From assembly GCA_965657505.1 (NCBI GenBank), contig CBFHON010000007.1, positions 50,724 through 114,723 on the forward strand: a stretch of 64,000 nt of DNA, in the 5' to 3' direction. The stretch is from TMED109 sp002171375. Its GTDB lineage: Bacteria; Pseudomonadota; Alphaproteobacteria; TMED109. A program made the translations under genes and the position numbers. The notes beneath the pieces are model-generated. The model worked only from the letters and a program-made list of their open reading frames with translations, was not told where the DNA came from and ran no database searches. Positions 18,085-27,524 of the stretch are shown here, piece after piece (the stretch's first letter is position 1; each line of letters starts with the position of its first letter).

Positions 18085-19336
18085 GTCTTAATACTTTTAT
18101 AGGATCAATTTTTGAGGCCCGCCAGGCTGGATAAATAGTAGCAGATAAAGATAAAACAAAAGCGATAAAAACAACAATAATAACTTCAGAAATAATAATC
18201 TTAGAAGGAAGTTTAGATAAAAAATAAATCTCAGCAGAAAATAGATTACTGCCAGTCATATCTTCAAGTAATTTCTGAATTTTATCTATATTTATAGAAA
18301 ATAGCATACCTATAAATAGTCCTACAGCTGTTCCTATAAAACCAATAGAAGAGCCTATTATAATAAAAATTTTAAGTATAGATTTTTCTGAAACACCAAT
18401 TGTTCTTAATATAGAAATACTATTTTCTTTATCTCTAACCAACATAATCATTGAGGATATAATGTTAAATGCAGCAACAATTATAATCAATGTTAGTATT
18501 ATAAACATAACATTTCTTTCAACTTCTAAAGCAGAAAATAATTGTGCATGCTTACTTGTCCAAGGAACAATGGTATTACCATGTTCAATATTATCTAATT
18601 TTTTTCTTAAATTATAGGAGTTTATATAAGAATCTTCAGGATTATTATAAAATATTTCAATATTATCAAGATAATCACTTTCATATCCCATGAAATCCCT
18701 TAAATTATTTATTTTCATAAACAATAATGAAGAATCGTATTCATACATACCTGAATCAAAGGCACCTGCTACAATAAAGTTTTTTGCTAAAGGTGCACTA
18801 CCAAAAGGAGTATTTAATCCTGTAGGAGAAATTAGAGTTATATTATCTCCAATCTCAAGATTAAAATATTGAAATAATTTACTTCCTAATATTACACTAC
18901 CATCTTCATTAAATTTTTCTATGGCATCAATAGAAGTATTATTTATTAATAGTTTATTATCTTTATAATCATTAATATTAATACCCCTTGCAACTATTCC
19001 TTTAGACCTATTTTTATAAGAAACCATTACCGAAGATTCTACTATCGGTATAACATCTGTAACTTCTTCAAAATCAATCAATACTGACTTTATATTATTT
19101 GAAGTAAGCACTTTTGCATTCTCATTTAAATATAATGATGCATGACCATTCATTCCGATAATTCGAGTTAACAATTCATCACGAAAACCGTTCATAACCG
19201 ACATTACTATTATAAGTGTTGCAACACCTAAGGATATTCCTATCAATGAAAACCAACTTACAATAGATATAAATCCATCTTGTCTTCTGGCTTTGAGATA
19301 TCTGTAGGCTATCCATAGCTCATAAGAAGATATCAA
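18077..19336 (-). CDS. lolC: Lipoprotein-releasing ABC transporter permease (LolC/LolE type)
   Basis: Inner-membrane permease partner of LolD. The topology is the typical FtsX/MacB type: one membrane segment near the N-terminus (about 20-50), a large periplasmic domain (about 50-275), then three segments ending in the conserved YPAWRASKIDPIKVLRHA. The N-terminus ELWIAYRYLKARRQDGFISIVSWFSLIGI is diagnostic of the LolC/E family. Only one permease gene is present, as in alphaproteobacteria that use a single LolF-like homodimer (family knowledge), so the symbol lolC is approximate. 419 aa. Confidence 0.9.
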   Translation of the reverse strand: MISSYELWIAYRYLKARRQDGFISIVSWFSLIGISLGVATLIIVMSVMNGFRDELLTRIIGMNGHASLYLNENAKVLTSNNIKSVLIDFEEVTDVIPIVESSVMVSYKNRSKGIVARGININDYKDNKLLINNTSIDAIEKFNEDGSVILGSKLFQYFNLEIGDNITLISPTGLNTPFGSAPLAKNFIVAGAFDSGMYEYDSSLLFMKINNLRDFMGYESDYLDNIEIFYNNPEDSYINSYNLRKKLDNIEHGNTIVPWTSKHAQLFSALEVERNVMFIILTLIIIVAAFNIISSMIMLVRDKENSISILRTIGVSEKSILKIFIIIGSSIGFIGTAVGLFIGMLFSINIDKIQKLLEDMTGSNLFSAEIYFLSKLPSKIIISEVIIVVFIAFVLSLSATIYPAWRASKIDPIKVLRHA

Positions 19337-19345
19337 ACTGTTGTC

Positions 19346-20668
19346 CTAAAATTTATTTTTAACAATATTATTAGCTTCATTTACATTTACTTCTATAGTT
19401 TTGCCAGTTTTTCGATTCATTAATTCAAAATACCCATTTTTTAATCCTCTAGGGCCTATTCTAATTTGCCAAGGTATTCCAATAAGATCCATTTCTGCAA
19501 GTTTGATTCCAGCTCCTTCATTTCTATCGTCATATAAAACCTCTATATTACTTTTTATCAAATTATTATATATACTCTCAGACAATACTCTACATGCATT
19601 ATCATCCTGCCTTAAATTAACTATACCAAACATATATGGAGCAACACTCTCTGGCCAATAAATCCCCTTATCATCATTATGTGCATCAATTATTGCACCT
19701 ACTAATCTTGATACACCTATCCCGTAAGAGCCCATTTCTACAGGAATATTTTGACCATCATTATTTGTAATATTTGCTTCTAATGGTTTAGAATATTTAT
19801 TTCCAAAGTAAAATAAATGACCTACCTCAATTCCTCTAGTTTTAAGTCTGTCATTTTCCTTTACAGATTTTATGTATATATCTTCATTATGCTTATCATC
19901 AGCTGCTGTATAATAAGAAGTTAGTTTATCTACTAATTCTGAAATGGCTAGAGGTTCGTCATATTTAATATTAGGTATATTTTCCCCTAATATATTTTTA
20001 TCTAGGTATACATCAGATTCACCTGTATCAGCCAAAATTATAAATTCATGACTTAAATCTCCACCAATAGGACCTGTATCCGCTGCTACAGGAATTGCTT
20101 TAAGATCCATTTTTTTAAATATTCTTAAATAACTTAAAAACATTCTATTATAACATTTAATTGCATCTTCTTTATTTTCATCAAATGAATAAGCATCCTT
20201 CATTAAAAATTCTCTTCCACGCATTACACCAAACCTAGGTCTTATTTCATCTCTAAATTTCCATTGAATATGATATAGACACATTGGTAAACTTTTATAA
20301 CTCACAACATTTTTAGAAAAAATATCCGTGATCAATTCTTCATTAGTTGGACCATAGAGTAATTCGTGTTCGTGCCTATCTTTAAATTTAAGCATTTCTT
20401 TACCATAATCATCAAACCTACCTGATTTTTTCCAGATTTCAGAGTCTTGTATCGTAGGCATAAGTAATTCTTGTGAAATTAAATTTTGCTCAGATCTAAT
20501 AATATTTTCTATATTTTTAAGAACTTTGTATCCTAGTGGGAGCCAAGTATATATTCCAGAAGATGATTGCCTAATCATTCCAGACCTTAGCATTAGTCTA
20601 TGTGATATTATAGATGCCTCAGAAGGATTTTCTTTTAAAGTTGGAAGAAATAGCTGGCTCCTTTTCAT
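19346..20668 (-). CDS. proS: Prolyl-tRNA synthetase, short alphaproteobacterial form
   Basis: Class II aminoacyl-tRNA synthetase charging tRNA-Pro. The N-terminal RLMLRSGMIRQSSSGIYTWLPLG, the motif-2 region with LYHIQWKFRDEIRPRFGVMRGREFLMKDAYSF and the motif-3 region EMGSYGIGVSRLVGAI are clear. At 440 aa it lacks the roughly 180-residue insertion (editing) domain of the E. coli enzyme, which is the rule in alphaproteobacteria; they usually rely on separate editing proteins. It follows the DUF1467 gene by 33 bases and precedes lolC by 9. Confidence 0.95.
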   Translation of the reverse strand: MKRSQLFLPTLKENPSEASIISHRLMLRSGMIRQSSSGIYTWLPLGYKVLKNIENIIRSEQNLISQELLMPTIQDSEIWKKSGRFDDYGKEMLKFKDRHEHELLYGPTNEELITDIFSKNVVSYKSLPMCLYHIQWKFRDEIRPRFGVMRGREFLMKDAYSFDENKEDAIKCYNRMFLSYLRIFKKMDLKAIPVAADTGPIGGDLSHEFIILADTGESDVYLDKNILGENIPNIKYDEPLAISELVDKLTSYYTAADDKHNEDIYIKSVKENDRLKTRGIEVGHLFYFGNKYSKPLEANITNNDGQNIPVEMGSYGIGVSRLVGAIIDAHNDDKGIYWPESVAPYMFGIVNLRQDDNACRVLSESIYNNLIKSNIEVLYDDRNEGAGIKLAEMDLIGIPWQIRIGPRGLKNGYFELMNRKTGKTIEVNVNEANNIVKNKF

Positions 20669-20701
20669 GATAAATCCTTATAAATTTTTAATGCAACAAA
20701 A

Positions 20702-20932
20702 TTAAGTAATAGTAATTAAATTACTATCTATTATTAAAACTGATAAATAAGTAAATATTAAAGTTATAATGCTCACAATAATAAATTTTTTCCATAGATA
20801 AGTTTTTTCTGGAGCTCCAGAATCATGACCTGGTGAAATATTTTTAGACTTTTTGACACCCATTGGTAATGAAATAAAAAACAATATCCACCAAATAACA
20901 ATATAAATTATAAAATATTCAAATAAAGACAT
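20702..20932 (-). CDS. DUF1467 family small membrane protein
   Basis: 76-residue protein with two membrane segments (about 5-24 and 49-70) separated by a short loop containing GHDSGAPEKTYLWKK. That loop (GHDxGAPExxxLWxK) and the conserved position between the methylmalonyl-CoA epimerase gene and proS identify DUF1467, a family essentially confined to Alphaproteobacteria. Function is unknown. Its start directly abuts the epimerase stop, so the two are cotranslated. Confidence 0.85.
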   Translation of the reverse strand: MSLFEYFIIYIVIWWILFFISLPMGVKKSKNISPGHDSGAPEKTYLWKKFIIVSIITLIFTYLSVLIIDSNLITIT

Positions 20933-21337
20933 CTATACTTCTTCCAATTCAATTAGTGTACCATTAAAAATTTTAGGATGAATAAATATTACAGGTTTAC
21001 CATGAGCACCTAAAGAAGGTTTACCAGAGCCTAATATCTTTGCACCCTCATCTTTCATTTTGGAACATGCTTCTTTGATATCTTGAACTTCATAACAAAT
21101 ATGATGCATACCACCAGATGGGTTTTTCTTTAGAAATTTTTCTATAGGAGAATTATCACCAATTGGTTCTAATAATTCAATCTTTGTGTTATCTAGTTCA
21201 ATAAATACAGTTTTGACACCATGATCTGGTAAATCTATAGGTTTAGATACCTTCGCTCCCAAAATATTTTTATATTGATTAGATGCATCAGAAACTGAAG
21301 GAACTGCTATTGCAACATGATTTAATTTACCTATCAT
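20933..21337 (-). CDS. mce: Methylmalonyl-CoA epimerase
   Basis: Glyoxalase/VOC-fold enzyme interconverting (2R)- and (2S)-methylmalonyl-CoA on the route from propionyl-CoA to succinyl-CoA. The 134 aa protein shows both VOC modules: KLNHVAIAVPSV with the first metal His, the ELLEP Glu, GGMHHICYEV with the second His, and the terminal TLIELEEV Glu. It lies in the conserved rnj-mce-DUF1467-proS order. The carboxylase and mutase are not in this window. Confidence 0.92.
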   Translation of the reverse strand: MIGKLNHVAIAVPSVSDASNQYKNILGAKVSKPIDLPDHGVKTVFIELDNTKIELLEPIGDNSPIEKFLKKNPSGGMHHICYEVQDIKEACSKMKDEGAKILGSGKPSLGAHGKPVIFIHPKIFNGTLIELEEV

Positions 21338-21348
21338 CTTTCACCTCC

Positions 21349-23019
21349 TTACTTTAAAATATTAATTTCTAACTTTAATAATGGCCTTTTCATATATTTA
21401 ACTTTAATAATTCTTTTTAGAGCCAGCGTCATGCTATCTTCAATATAATTTTTATCTAGCTTCTTAGACTTATAATATGACTTTATATCATCTTTAATAA
21501 AATTTTTAATGAAATTTTCGGGATCATCGTCTTCAATTATTTCAGCTATACCAGCCGCCATTACACTTGGGTCAGTAAGCAAATTATAGTCCTTATCTAC
21601 CAATAAGACTGCATGTACAGAGCCATTATACATCATTTTATGTCTATGTTTAATTACTTCCGAATTTCTAGTTATTAAATCATTTCCATCCACAATTAAT
21701 CTTCCATGCTCTAATTCTCCAATAAATCTTGGATCTCCAGGTGCTAGTTGAATTAGTGATCCATTTCTTCCAGGTATAGCATTACTAATCTGCTGGCCTA
21801 AAGCATACTTAACATGAGCATTAATATGTCTAGTTTCACCGTGTACAGCTATTAAAGTTTTAGGTTTAACCCAAGAATACATTTGAGCTAATTCTTCTTT
21901 TGCTGGATGACCGCTAACATGAATTAAGCAATCATTCGTAGATTCAATAATGTTAGCTCCAAGTTCAGACAATTTATTTTGCATTTCTGAAATACTTACT
22001 TCATTTCCAGGAATAACTCTAGATGAAAATATAACTGTATCTTCATTACTAATTGATACATCTCTATGTGTACCATGAGCTATTCTATTTAATGCACCTC
22101 TAGGCTCACCTTGAGAACCTGTACAAATAATTAAAATTTTATCTTTATCAAAATTTTTTATATCTCTCTCTGAAACAAATGAAGGAAGATTGGATAGATA
22201 TCCACATGCTTTTGCGATTTCTGTCATCCTCCACATAGACTGTCCTACTAAAGCAACTTTTCTTCCTAATGATAATCCAATTTTTGCTAATGTATTTAAT
22301 CTAGTAACATTAGAAGCAAATGTTGAAACAAAAACTCTTCCTTTACTTTCTTTAATAATATTTGTCAGAGGCTTTATTACATCTTCTTCTGAACCTGAAG
22401 TGCCCTCAACTAATACATTAGTAGAATCACAAACCATTGCTAAAATATTTTCATTTGATAGTTTTTTTAATCTCTCATGATCTATACCTTCACCTAATTG
22501 AGGATTATAATCTATTTTCCAATCTCCAGTATGAAATACAGTTCCTGCTTTTGTTGATATCAAGGCCGAAGAAGGTTCTATTATAGAATGTGACATACTT
22601 ATAATTTCAATATCAAAAGGTCCGATTTTAATTTTAGAGTCAATTTTTATTATATTAATTTCCACCTCTTTTTCTAAGCCAACATCCTTAAGTTTTCTTA
22701 TCAGAACTTCCGCTGCAAAATCAGTGGCATAAATAGGACATCTTAAATAAGGCCATAAATGATGAACAGCGCCTATATGGTCTTCATGCGCATGAGTTAA
22801 TAATAGGCCTGAAATACTGTTAGCATGTTCTTCTATAGAAATAATATCTGGCATAGCAACATCTACTGAGCCATATACTGGATCTCCAAAAGTCACACCA
22901 CAATCAACTATTAACCATTTACCAGCATGACCATATAAGTTGAAATTCATGCCAATTTCGCCAGACCCTCCTAAAGGTAAAAACATTAATTCATCATTCT
23001 TAGGTCGAGGTAAATTCAT
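21349..23019 (-). CDS. rnj: Ribonuclease J family metallo-beta-lactamase-fold nuclease
   Basis: RNase J acts as a 5'-3' exonuclease and endonuclease in RNA maturation and decay. The metal site HAHEDH is at 76-81, with later beta-CASP motifs VFVSTFASNVTRL, CTGSQGEPRGAL and the His of GHPAKEEL. The C-terminal domain is shorter than in Firmicutes but the 556 aa length fits the alphaproteobacterial form. The start shares one base with the coaX stop. Neighbours are as in other alphaproteobacteria. Confidence 0.93.
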   Translation of the reverse strand: MNLPRPKNDELMFLPLGGSGEIGMNFNLYGHAGKWLIVDCGVTFGDPVYGSVDVAMPDIISIEEHANSISGLLLTHAHEDHIGAVHHLWPYLRCPIYATDFAAEVLIRKLKDVGLEKEVEINIIKIDSKIKIGPFDIEIISMSHSIIEPSSALISTKAGTVFHTGDWKIDYNPQLGEGIDHERLKKLSNENILAMVCDSTNVLVEGTSGSEEDVIKPLTNIIKESKGRVFVSTFASNVTRLNTLAKIGLSLGRKVALVGQSMWRMTEIAKACGYLSNLPSFVSERDIKNFDKDKILIICTGSQGEPRGALNRIAHGTHRDVSISNEDTVIFSSRVIPGNEVSISEMQNKLSELGANIIESTNDCLIHVSGHPAKEELAQMYSWVKPKTLIAVHGETRHINAHVKYALGQQISNAIPGRNGSLIQLAPGDPRFIGELEHGRLIVDGNDLITRNSEVIKHRHKMMYNGSVHAVLLVDKDYNLLTDPSVMAAGIAEIIEDDDPENFIKNFIKDDIKSYYKSKKLDKNYIEDSMTLALKRIIKVKYMKRPLLKLEINILK

Positions 23020-23813
23020 TATGAAAATATATCCAACTCAAAATCCCAAGTCAAAGCAATACCTTTTAATGTAAGGTCCTCATCTATAAAATCTATTACT
23101 TGTGTATAAGGTTTAAATAATTTTGATAATCCACCAGTAGCTACAACTTTAATCACTTTATCATTTTCATCTTTAATTCTATCTATTACACCTTCTAATA
23201 GACCTATATAACCCCAAAATATTCCAGACTGCATAGCTGATATAGTATTAATTCCTATTACTCTTTTTGGTTTACTTATAGCTATTCGTGGCAATCTTGC
23301 AGTTGCCTTATCTAAAGCATCCATAGATAAATGTACTCCTGGAGAAATAATACCACCAATATATGAACCATTTTCATCTACTATATCAAAAGTTGTGGCT
23401 GTACCAAAATCTACAACAATTATTGAACTACCATAAATTTTATTTGCAGCTAAGCTGTTTACTAATCTATCTGCTCCGACTTCATCTGGACGATCAAGTG
23501 AAACAGTTAACTTTGGAGTAATGTTATCCCCAATTATTTTAGGTGATATATTAAAAAATTTAGAAATAAATGACTTTAATTCATGGTTTACTGCTGGCAC
23601 AACTGAAGAAATAATTACGTCAAATATATCTAAATTATTAATTTTACTAATAAAAGCATTTAAATGTGTTTCATACTCATCAGCTGTTCTATGAACAATA
23701 GTGGACATTCTCCACTTATGAAAAATACCATTACTATTAACTAAAGCAAAAACTGTATTAGTATTACCTACATCAATTACCATAATAGTTTTATTAAATA
23801 TTTTTTTATTCAT
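23019..23813 (-). CDS. coaX: Type III pantothenate kinase
   Basis: Phosphorylates pantothenate in the first step of coenzyme A synthesis. The ASKHA-fold motifs are present: the N-terminal MVIDVGNTNTVFAL (phosphate 1), the GADRLVN segment, and VVDFGTATTFD (phosphate 2). 264 aa is standard. It overlaps birA by four bases (ATGA) and rnj by one, so the three genes form a tightly coupled unit. Confidence 0.95.
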   Translation of the reverse strand: MNKKIFNKTIMVIDVGNTNTVFALVNSNGIFHKWRMSTIVHRTADEYETHLNAFISKINNLDIFDVIISSVVPAVNHELKSFISKFFNISPKIIGDNITPKLTVSLDRPDEVGADRLVNSLAANKIYGSSIIVVDFGTATTFDIVDENGSYIGGIISPGVHLSMDALDKATARLPRIAISKPKRVIGINTISAMQSGIFWGYIGLLEGVIDRIKDENDKVIKVVATGGLSKLFKPYTQVIDFIDEDLTLKGIALTWDFELDIFS

Positions 23814-24562
23814 ATTATAAAAACATCTCCTGCTAATATAACTTCTTCTATACCATTTTCATTAATAATTAATAAGCCCCCTTCTTTACTTAACCCATTA
23901 AATGTTCCAATTATTTTTTTATCTCTAACTTTCACACTTACTAAGTCTCCTATTTTATGACCTAAATCATTCCACATTTCAAATATCTTCTCTATTCCAT
24001 CAACCTTATAAATTTTATTTATTTTATCAAATTGATTTAAAAAAATATTTAATAACATTTTTGGACTAATATTAACATTTTCTTTTTGTAAATTTGTAGC
24101 AGGATAAATTGATTTTATAGGATTAGAAATTATATTTACACCTATTCCAATATTAAGTAGATCTTTCTTATTTTTCATATTTATGTGCTCTATTAATATA
24201 CCAGCAATTTTAGATTTATTAACTAAAATGTCGTTAGGCCATTTTATTTTTGGTATTATTTTTTTTTTTGAAACATCAATAATACTATGAGCTAAACTTA
24301 AAGCCACTATAAATACAGGTGCAAATATATTATTATTTAAATTTTTTTCTGCTTCTCTTAAAAAAGAAAAATATAAGTTTCCCTCAGGAGATTCCCAAAC
24401 TCTTCCATGCCTGCCCCTTCCTTTTTTTTGTCTTTTTGCTATAACAACAGTTTTAATATTACAGCCGGACAAAGCTAAATCTTTTAAAGTCAGCATAGTA
24501 GAGTCTAACTCTTCAAACTCTAGTATTTCATATCCAGAACTTAATTTCGAATTATCACTCAC
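23810..24562 (-). CDS. birA: Biotin-[acetyl-CoA-carboxylase] ligase
   Basis: Attaches biotin to carboxyl-carrier proteins. The catalytic loop KKGRGRHGRVWESPEGN (about 46-62) and the KWPNDILVNKSKIAGILIE segment (about 107-125) are complete, followed by the small SH3-like C-terminal domain. The protein starts directly with the catalytic domain, so it lacks the N-terminal DNA-binding domain of E. coli BirA and should not be a repressor. The GTG start overlaps the nuoN stop (GTGA). 250 aa. Confidence 0.93.
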   Translation of the reverse strand: MSDNSKLSSGYEILEFEELDSTMLTLKDLALSGCNIKTVVIAKRQKKGRGRHGRVWESPEGNLYFSFLREAEKNLNNNIFAPVFIVALSLAHSIIDVSKKKIIPKIKWPNDILVNKSKIAGILIEHINMKNKKDLLNIGIGVNIISNPIKSIYPATNLQKENVNISPKMLLNIFLNQFDKINKIYKVDGIEKIFEMWNDLGHKIGDLVSVKVRDKKIIGTFNGLSKEGGLLIINENGIEEVILAGDVFII

Positions 24563-26019
24563 AAAATAATTGCTCTACTGATATAAGTCATAAAATTTAT
24601 AAAACTATCTGCAAAAATTATAAAAGTTAAAATAAATAGTGTGCTTAACAATAATATAATTTTCATACTAGCTTTAGATTCTATCACAAAAGATTCTTCT
24701 GGTTCCTCTAAATACATAACTTTAATTATATTTAAATAATAATATGCAGAAATTACACTCCCAATGATTCCAATAACGGCTACCCAAATATAACCTGAAA
24801 CAACTACAGCTTTAAAAACATAAAATTTAGCAATGAAACCTGCTAATGGAGGCAAACCAGCCATTGATAAAAGTAAAATTGCCAAACATACAGAATAAAA
24901 AGGGTTAGACTTTGATAATCCAGCAAAACTAGAAATATTATCCAACATTATTTTATCTTTTTCCATAGATAAGATAAATGTAAAAACACCTATTGCAGAT
25001 ATAGAATATACCGTAATATATATTAAAGATGCTTCTAATCCAAGTTGGCTTCCCAAACTTAAAGCTAAAAATATATATCCTACATTACTAATAGCACTAT
25101 AAGCCATTAATCGTTTTATATTTTTTTGAAAAAGAGCACCAAATGCACCTACAAATATAGATAATAATCCTAAAGCAAATACTAATTGAAACCAAATAGT
25201 ATGAACATCACCTAAAGCAATATAAAGAATTCTCATTAAAACCCCAATAGCAGCTATTTTAGGAACTATTGCAAAAAAGGCAGTTATTGATGTAGGAGCT
25301 CCTTCATATACGTCTGGTGTCCACATATGAAATGGAGCAATAGATAACTTAAATGCCATAGAAGAAATAATTAATACGACAGAGAATATTAATAAAAGAC
25401 TTATTTCATTAGGGTTTAAATAATTAAAACTAAGTAATGTAAAAGAAGTTGTTCCAGTTATTCCAAATAATAAAGATACACCAAATAAAAAGAAACCAGA
25501 TGCTAAAGCTCCAAGTATAAAATATTTAAGACCTGCCTCAGATGATTTTAAAGAGTCTTTTTTAGTTGATGCTAAGACATATAAAGATAGAGATTGCAAC
25601 TCTAAACCTAGGTAGAGGGTAATAAAGTCATTAGATGAAAGCATAACTAACATACCAAGAATAGAAAATAGAATTAGTAAAGGGTATTCAAATATATATA
25701 AGTTTTCAATACTTCTATATTTTTCAGAAATTATGAGTACTATAATAGCTGAAAATAAAATTAGAGATTTTAAATAAACAACTAATCTATCTGTAACAAC
25801 TAAATCATAAAAACCTAATGATGCTCTATGGTCTCCCATTAATAATATTAATAATGTTCCTAAAAGTCCAAATATTGAAAAAATAGAAAAATATGATTGT
25901 CTATTTAATTTACTTCCACCTGAGTAAACTCCTAAAGGTATCAAAACAAGAAGCCAAAGAGAAAGAAATATTTCTGGAAAAGCAATACTTATATCTAAAA
26001 TATTTAATATTGAATTCAA
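24559..26019 (-). CDS. nuoN: NADH-quinone oxidoreductase subunit N
   Basis: Antiporter-like membrane subunit of complex I, one of three proton-pumping modules. About 14 membrane segments; the proton-translocation core includes SLSLYVLAS with the conserved Glu just before, the Lys of MAFKLSIAPFHMWTPDVYEGAPT and the KRLMAYSAISNVGY segment. The start is a TTG at 26019 supported by GGAGGAATAA directly upstream. 486 aa, normal. It is the last gene of the nuo operon and overlaps birA by four bases. Confidence 0.95.
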   Translation of the reverse strand: MNSILNILDISIAFPEIFLSLWLLVLIPLGVYSGGSKLNRQSYFSIFSIFGLLGTLLILLMGDHRASLGFYDLVVTDRLVVYLKSLILFSAIIVLIISEKYRSIENLYIFEYPLLILFSILGMLVMLSSNDFITLYLGLELQSLSLYVLASTKKDSLKSSEAGLKYFILGALASGFFLFGVSLLFGITGTTSFTLLSFNYLNPNEISLLLIFSVVLIISSMAFKLSIAPFHMWTPDVYEGAPTSITAFFAIVPKIAAIGVLMRILYIALGDVHTIWFQLVFALGLLSIFVGAFGALFQKNIKRLMAYSAISNVGYIFLALSLGSQLGLEASLIYITVYSISAIGVFTFILSMEKDKIMLDNISSFAGLSKSNPFYSVCLAILLLSMAGLPPLAGFIAKFYVFKAVVVSGYIWVAVIGIIGSVISAYYYLNIIKVMYLEEPEESFVIESKASMKIILLLSTLFILTFIIFADSFINFMTYISRAIIL

Positions 26020-26037
26020 TTATTCCTCCACAAATAA

Positions 26038-27522
26038 CTAATTAATAATTCTACTGTTAAAAGCATTAATTAAGCTTAGTACCGACTCTCTAAATTCTAT
26101 TGAAAAGCTTTCAGGATAAATACCTAACCAAAATACGCCTATTATAATAGGTATAAATATTACTAACTCTCTTTTATCTAAATCTAAAATCTCTTTAAGA
26201 TTTATATTCTCTAGCTTTCCAAAAACAACTCTTTTATAAAGCCACAACATATATGCTGCTCCTAAGACCATTCCTAAGCCAGTCAAAAAAGCTAGATAAC
26301 CATTAACTTGATAAGCAGCAATTAATACTAAAACTTCTCCTACAAAACCACTAGTGCCAGGTAGACCTATAGAAGCTAAAGTAAATATCATAAATATTAG
26401 CGCAAACTTAGGCATTTTAGAGACAATTCCGCCATAATCTGCAATCATCCTGGTATGCATTCTGTCGTATAAAACACCTATACATAGAAATAATGCTGCT
26501 GACACTAATCCGTGACTTAACATTTGAATAATTGCACCGTCTATTCCTTCTTGTCTGAAGCTAAATAAGCCAATAGTCACATATCCCATATGAGCTACAG
26601 AAGAATAAGCAATAAGTTTTTTCATGTCTGTTTGCATTAAGGCAACCAATGAAGCATAGATAATTGCAATTACTCCTAGTACAAAAACTAGTGGTGCATA
26701 AAATTCACTCGCATTAGGTAACATAGGAATAGAAAAACGAATAAAACCATAACCCCCTACTTTCAATAATACACCTGCTAATATAACTGATCCAGCTGTA
26801 GGAGCTTCTACATGAGCATCTGGTAACCAAGTATGAAAAGGCCACATTGGAGTCTTTACAGCAAATGATGCAAATAAAGCAGGCCATAATAATAGTTGAA
26901 GCTGATATGAAAAATTATATGTAATTAATTCACGGATATCAAATGTACCAGATGTGTATCCCATTATTATTATAGCTATTAAAAATAATACAGAGCCAGC
27001 TAGAGTATATAAGAAAAATTTAAATGCAGCATATATTCTCCTTGGACCACCCCATATGCCTATAATCAAAAACATTGGGATCAGCAGTGCTTCAAAAAAT
27101 ATATAGAATAACAATAAATCAAGTGCACAAAATGTTCCTATCATTAATGTTTCCAATAATAAAAATAGGATCATATATTCTTTAACTCTTGTTTTTATTG
27201 ATTTCCAACTCGCTAAAATACAAATAGGCACCAAAAATGCAGACAAAACTACAAAAAGCATTGAAATACCATCTATTCCTAGTCTGTAAGAAACGCCTAT
27301 TGCAGAGAATAAACTAACTTCTTCAATAAAATGAAATCCATTAGAATTTGGAAAATTAATCCATACAAAAACTGCTAAAATAAATACTACTAAGGAAGTC
27401 CACATTGCAACCATTTTAGTATTTTTTATAATTGTTCTTTCATCACCGTCAATTAGGCTTATAAAAAAAGCACCAAAAAGTGGGATAAATATCATTAATG
27501 ATAAAATTGGCCAGCTAGTCAT
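26038..27522 (-). CDS. nuoM: NADH-quinone oxidoreductase subunit M
   Basis: Second antiporter-like proton-pumping subunit of complex I. Hydrophobic throughout, with about 14 membrane helices; characteristic segments are LLLFYIFFEALLIPMFLIIGIWG (catalytic Glu), MWPFHTWLPDAHVEAPTAGSV and KKLIAYSSVAHMGYV. I chose ATG 27522 (MTSWPILSLM), just after the nuoL stop; an upstream in-frame start at 27558 would overlap nuoL by 34 bases and adds a non-conserved extension. 494 aa, normal. Confidence 0.94.
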   Translation of the reverse strand: MTSWPILSLMIFIPLFGAFFISLIDGDERTIIKNTKMVAMWTSLVVFILAVFVWINFPNSNGFHFIEEVSLFSAIGVSYRLGIDGISMLFVVLSAFLVPICILASWKSIKTRVKEYMILFLLLETLMIGTFCALDLLLFYIFFEALLIPMFLIIGIWGGPRRIYAAFKFFLYTLAGSVLFLIAIIIMGYTSGTFDIRELITYNFSYQLQLLLWPALFASFAVKTPMWPFHTWLPDAHVEAPTAGSVILAGVLLKVGGYGFIRFSIPMLPNASEFYAPLVFVLGVIAIIYASLVALMQTDMKKLIAYSSVAHMGYVTIGLFSFRQEGIDGAIIQMLSHGLVSAALFLCIGVLYDRMHTRMIADYGGIVSKMPKFALIFMIFTLASIGLPGTSGFVGEVLVLIAAYQVNGYLAFLTGLGMVLGAAYMLWLYKRVVFGKLENINLKEILDLDKRELVIFIPIIIGVFWLGIYPESFSIEFRESVLSLINAFNSRIIN

Positions 27523-27524
27523 TG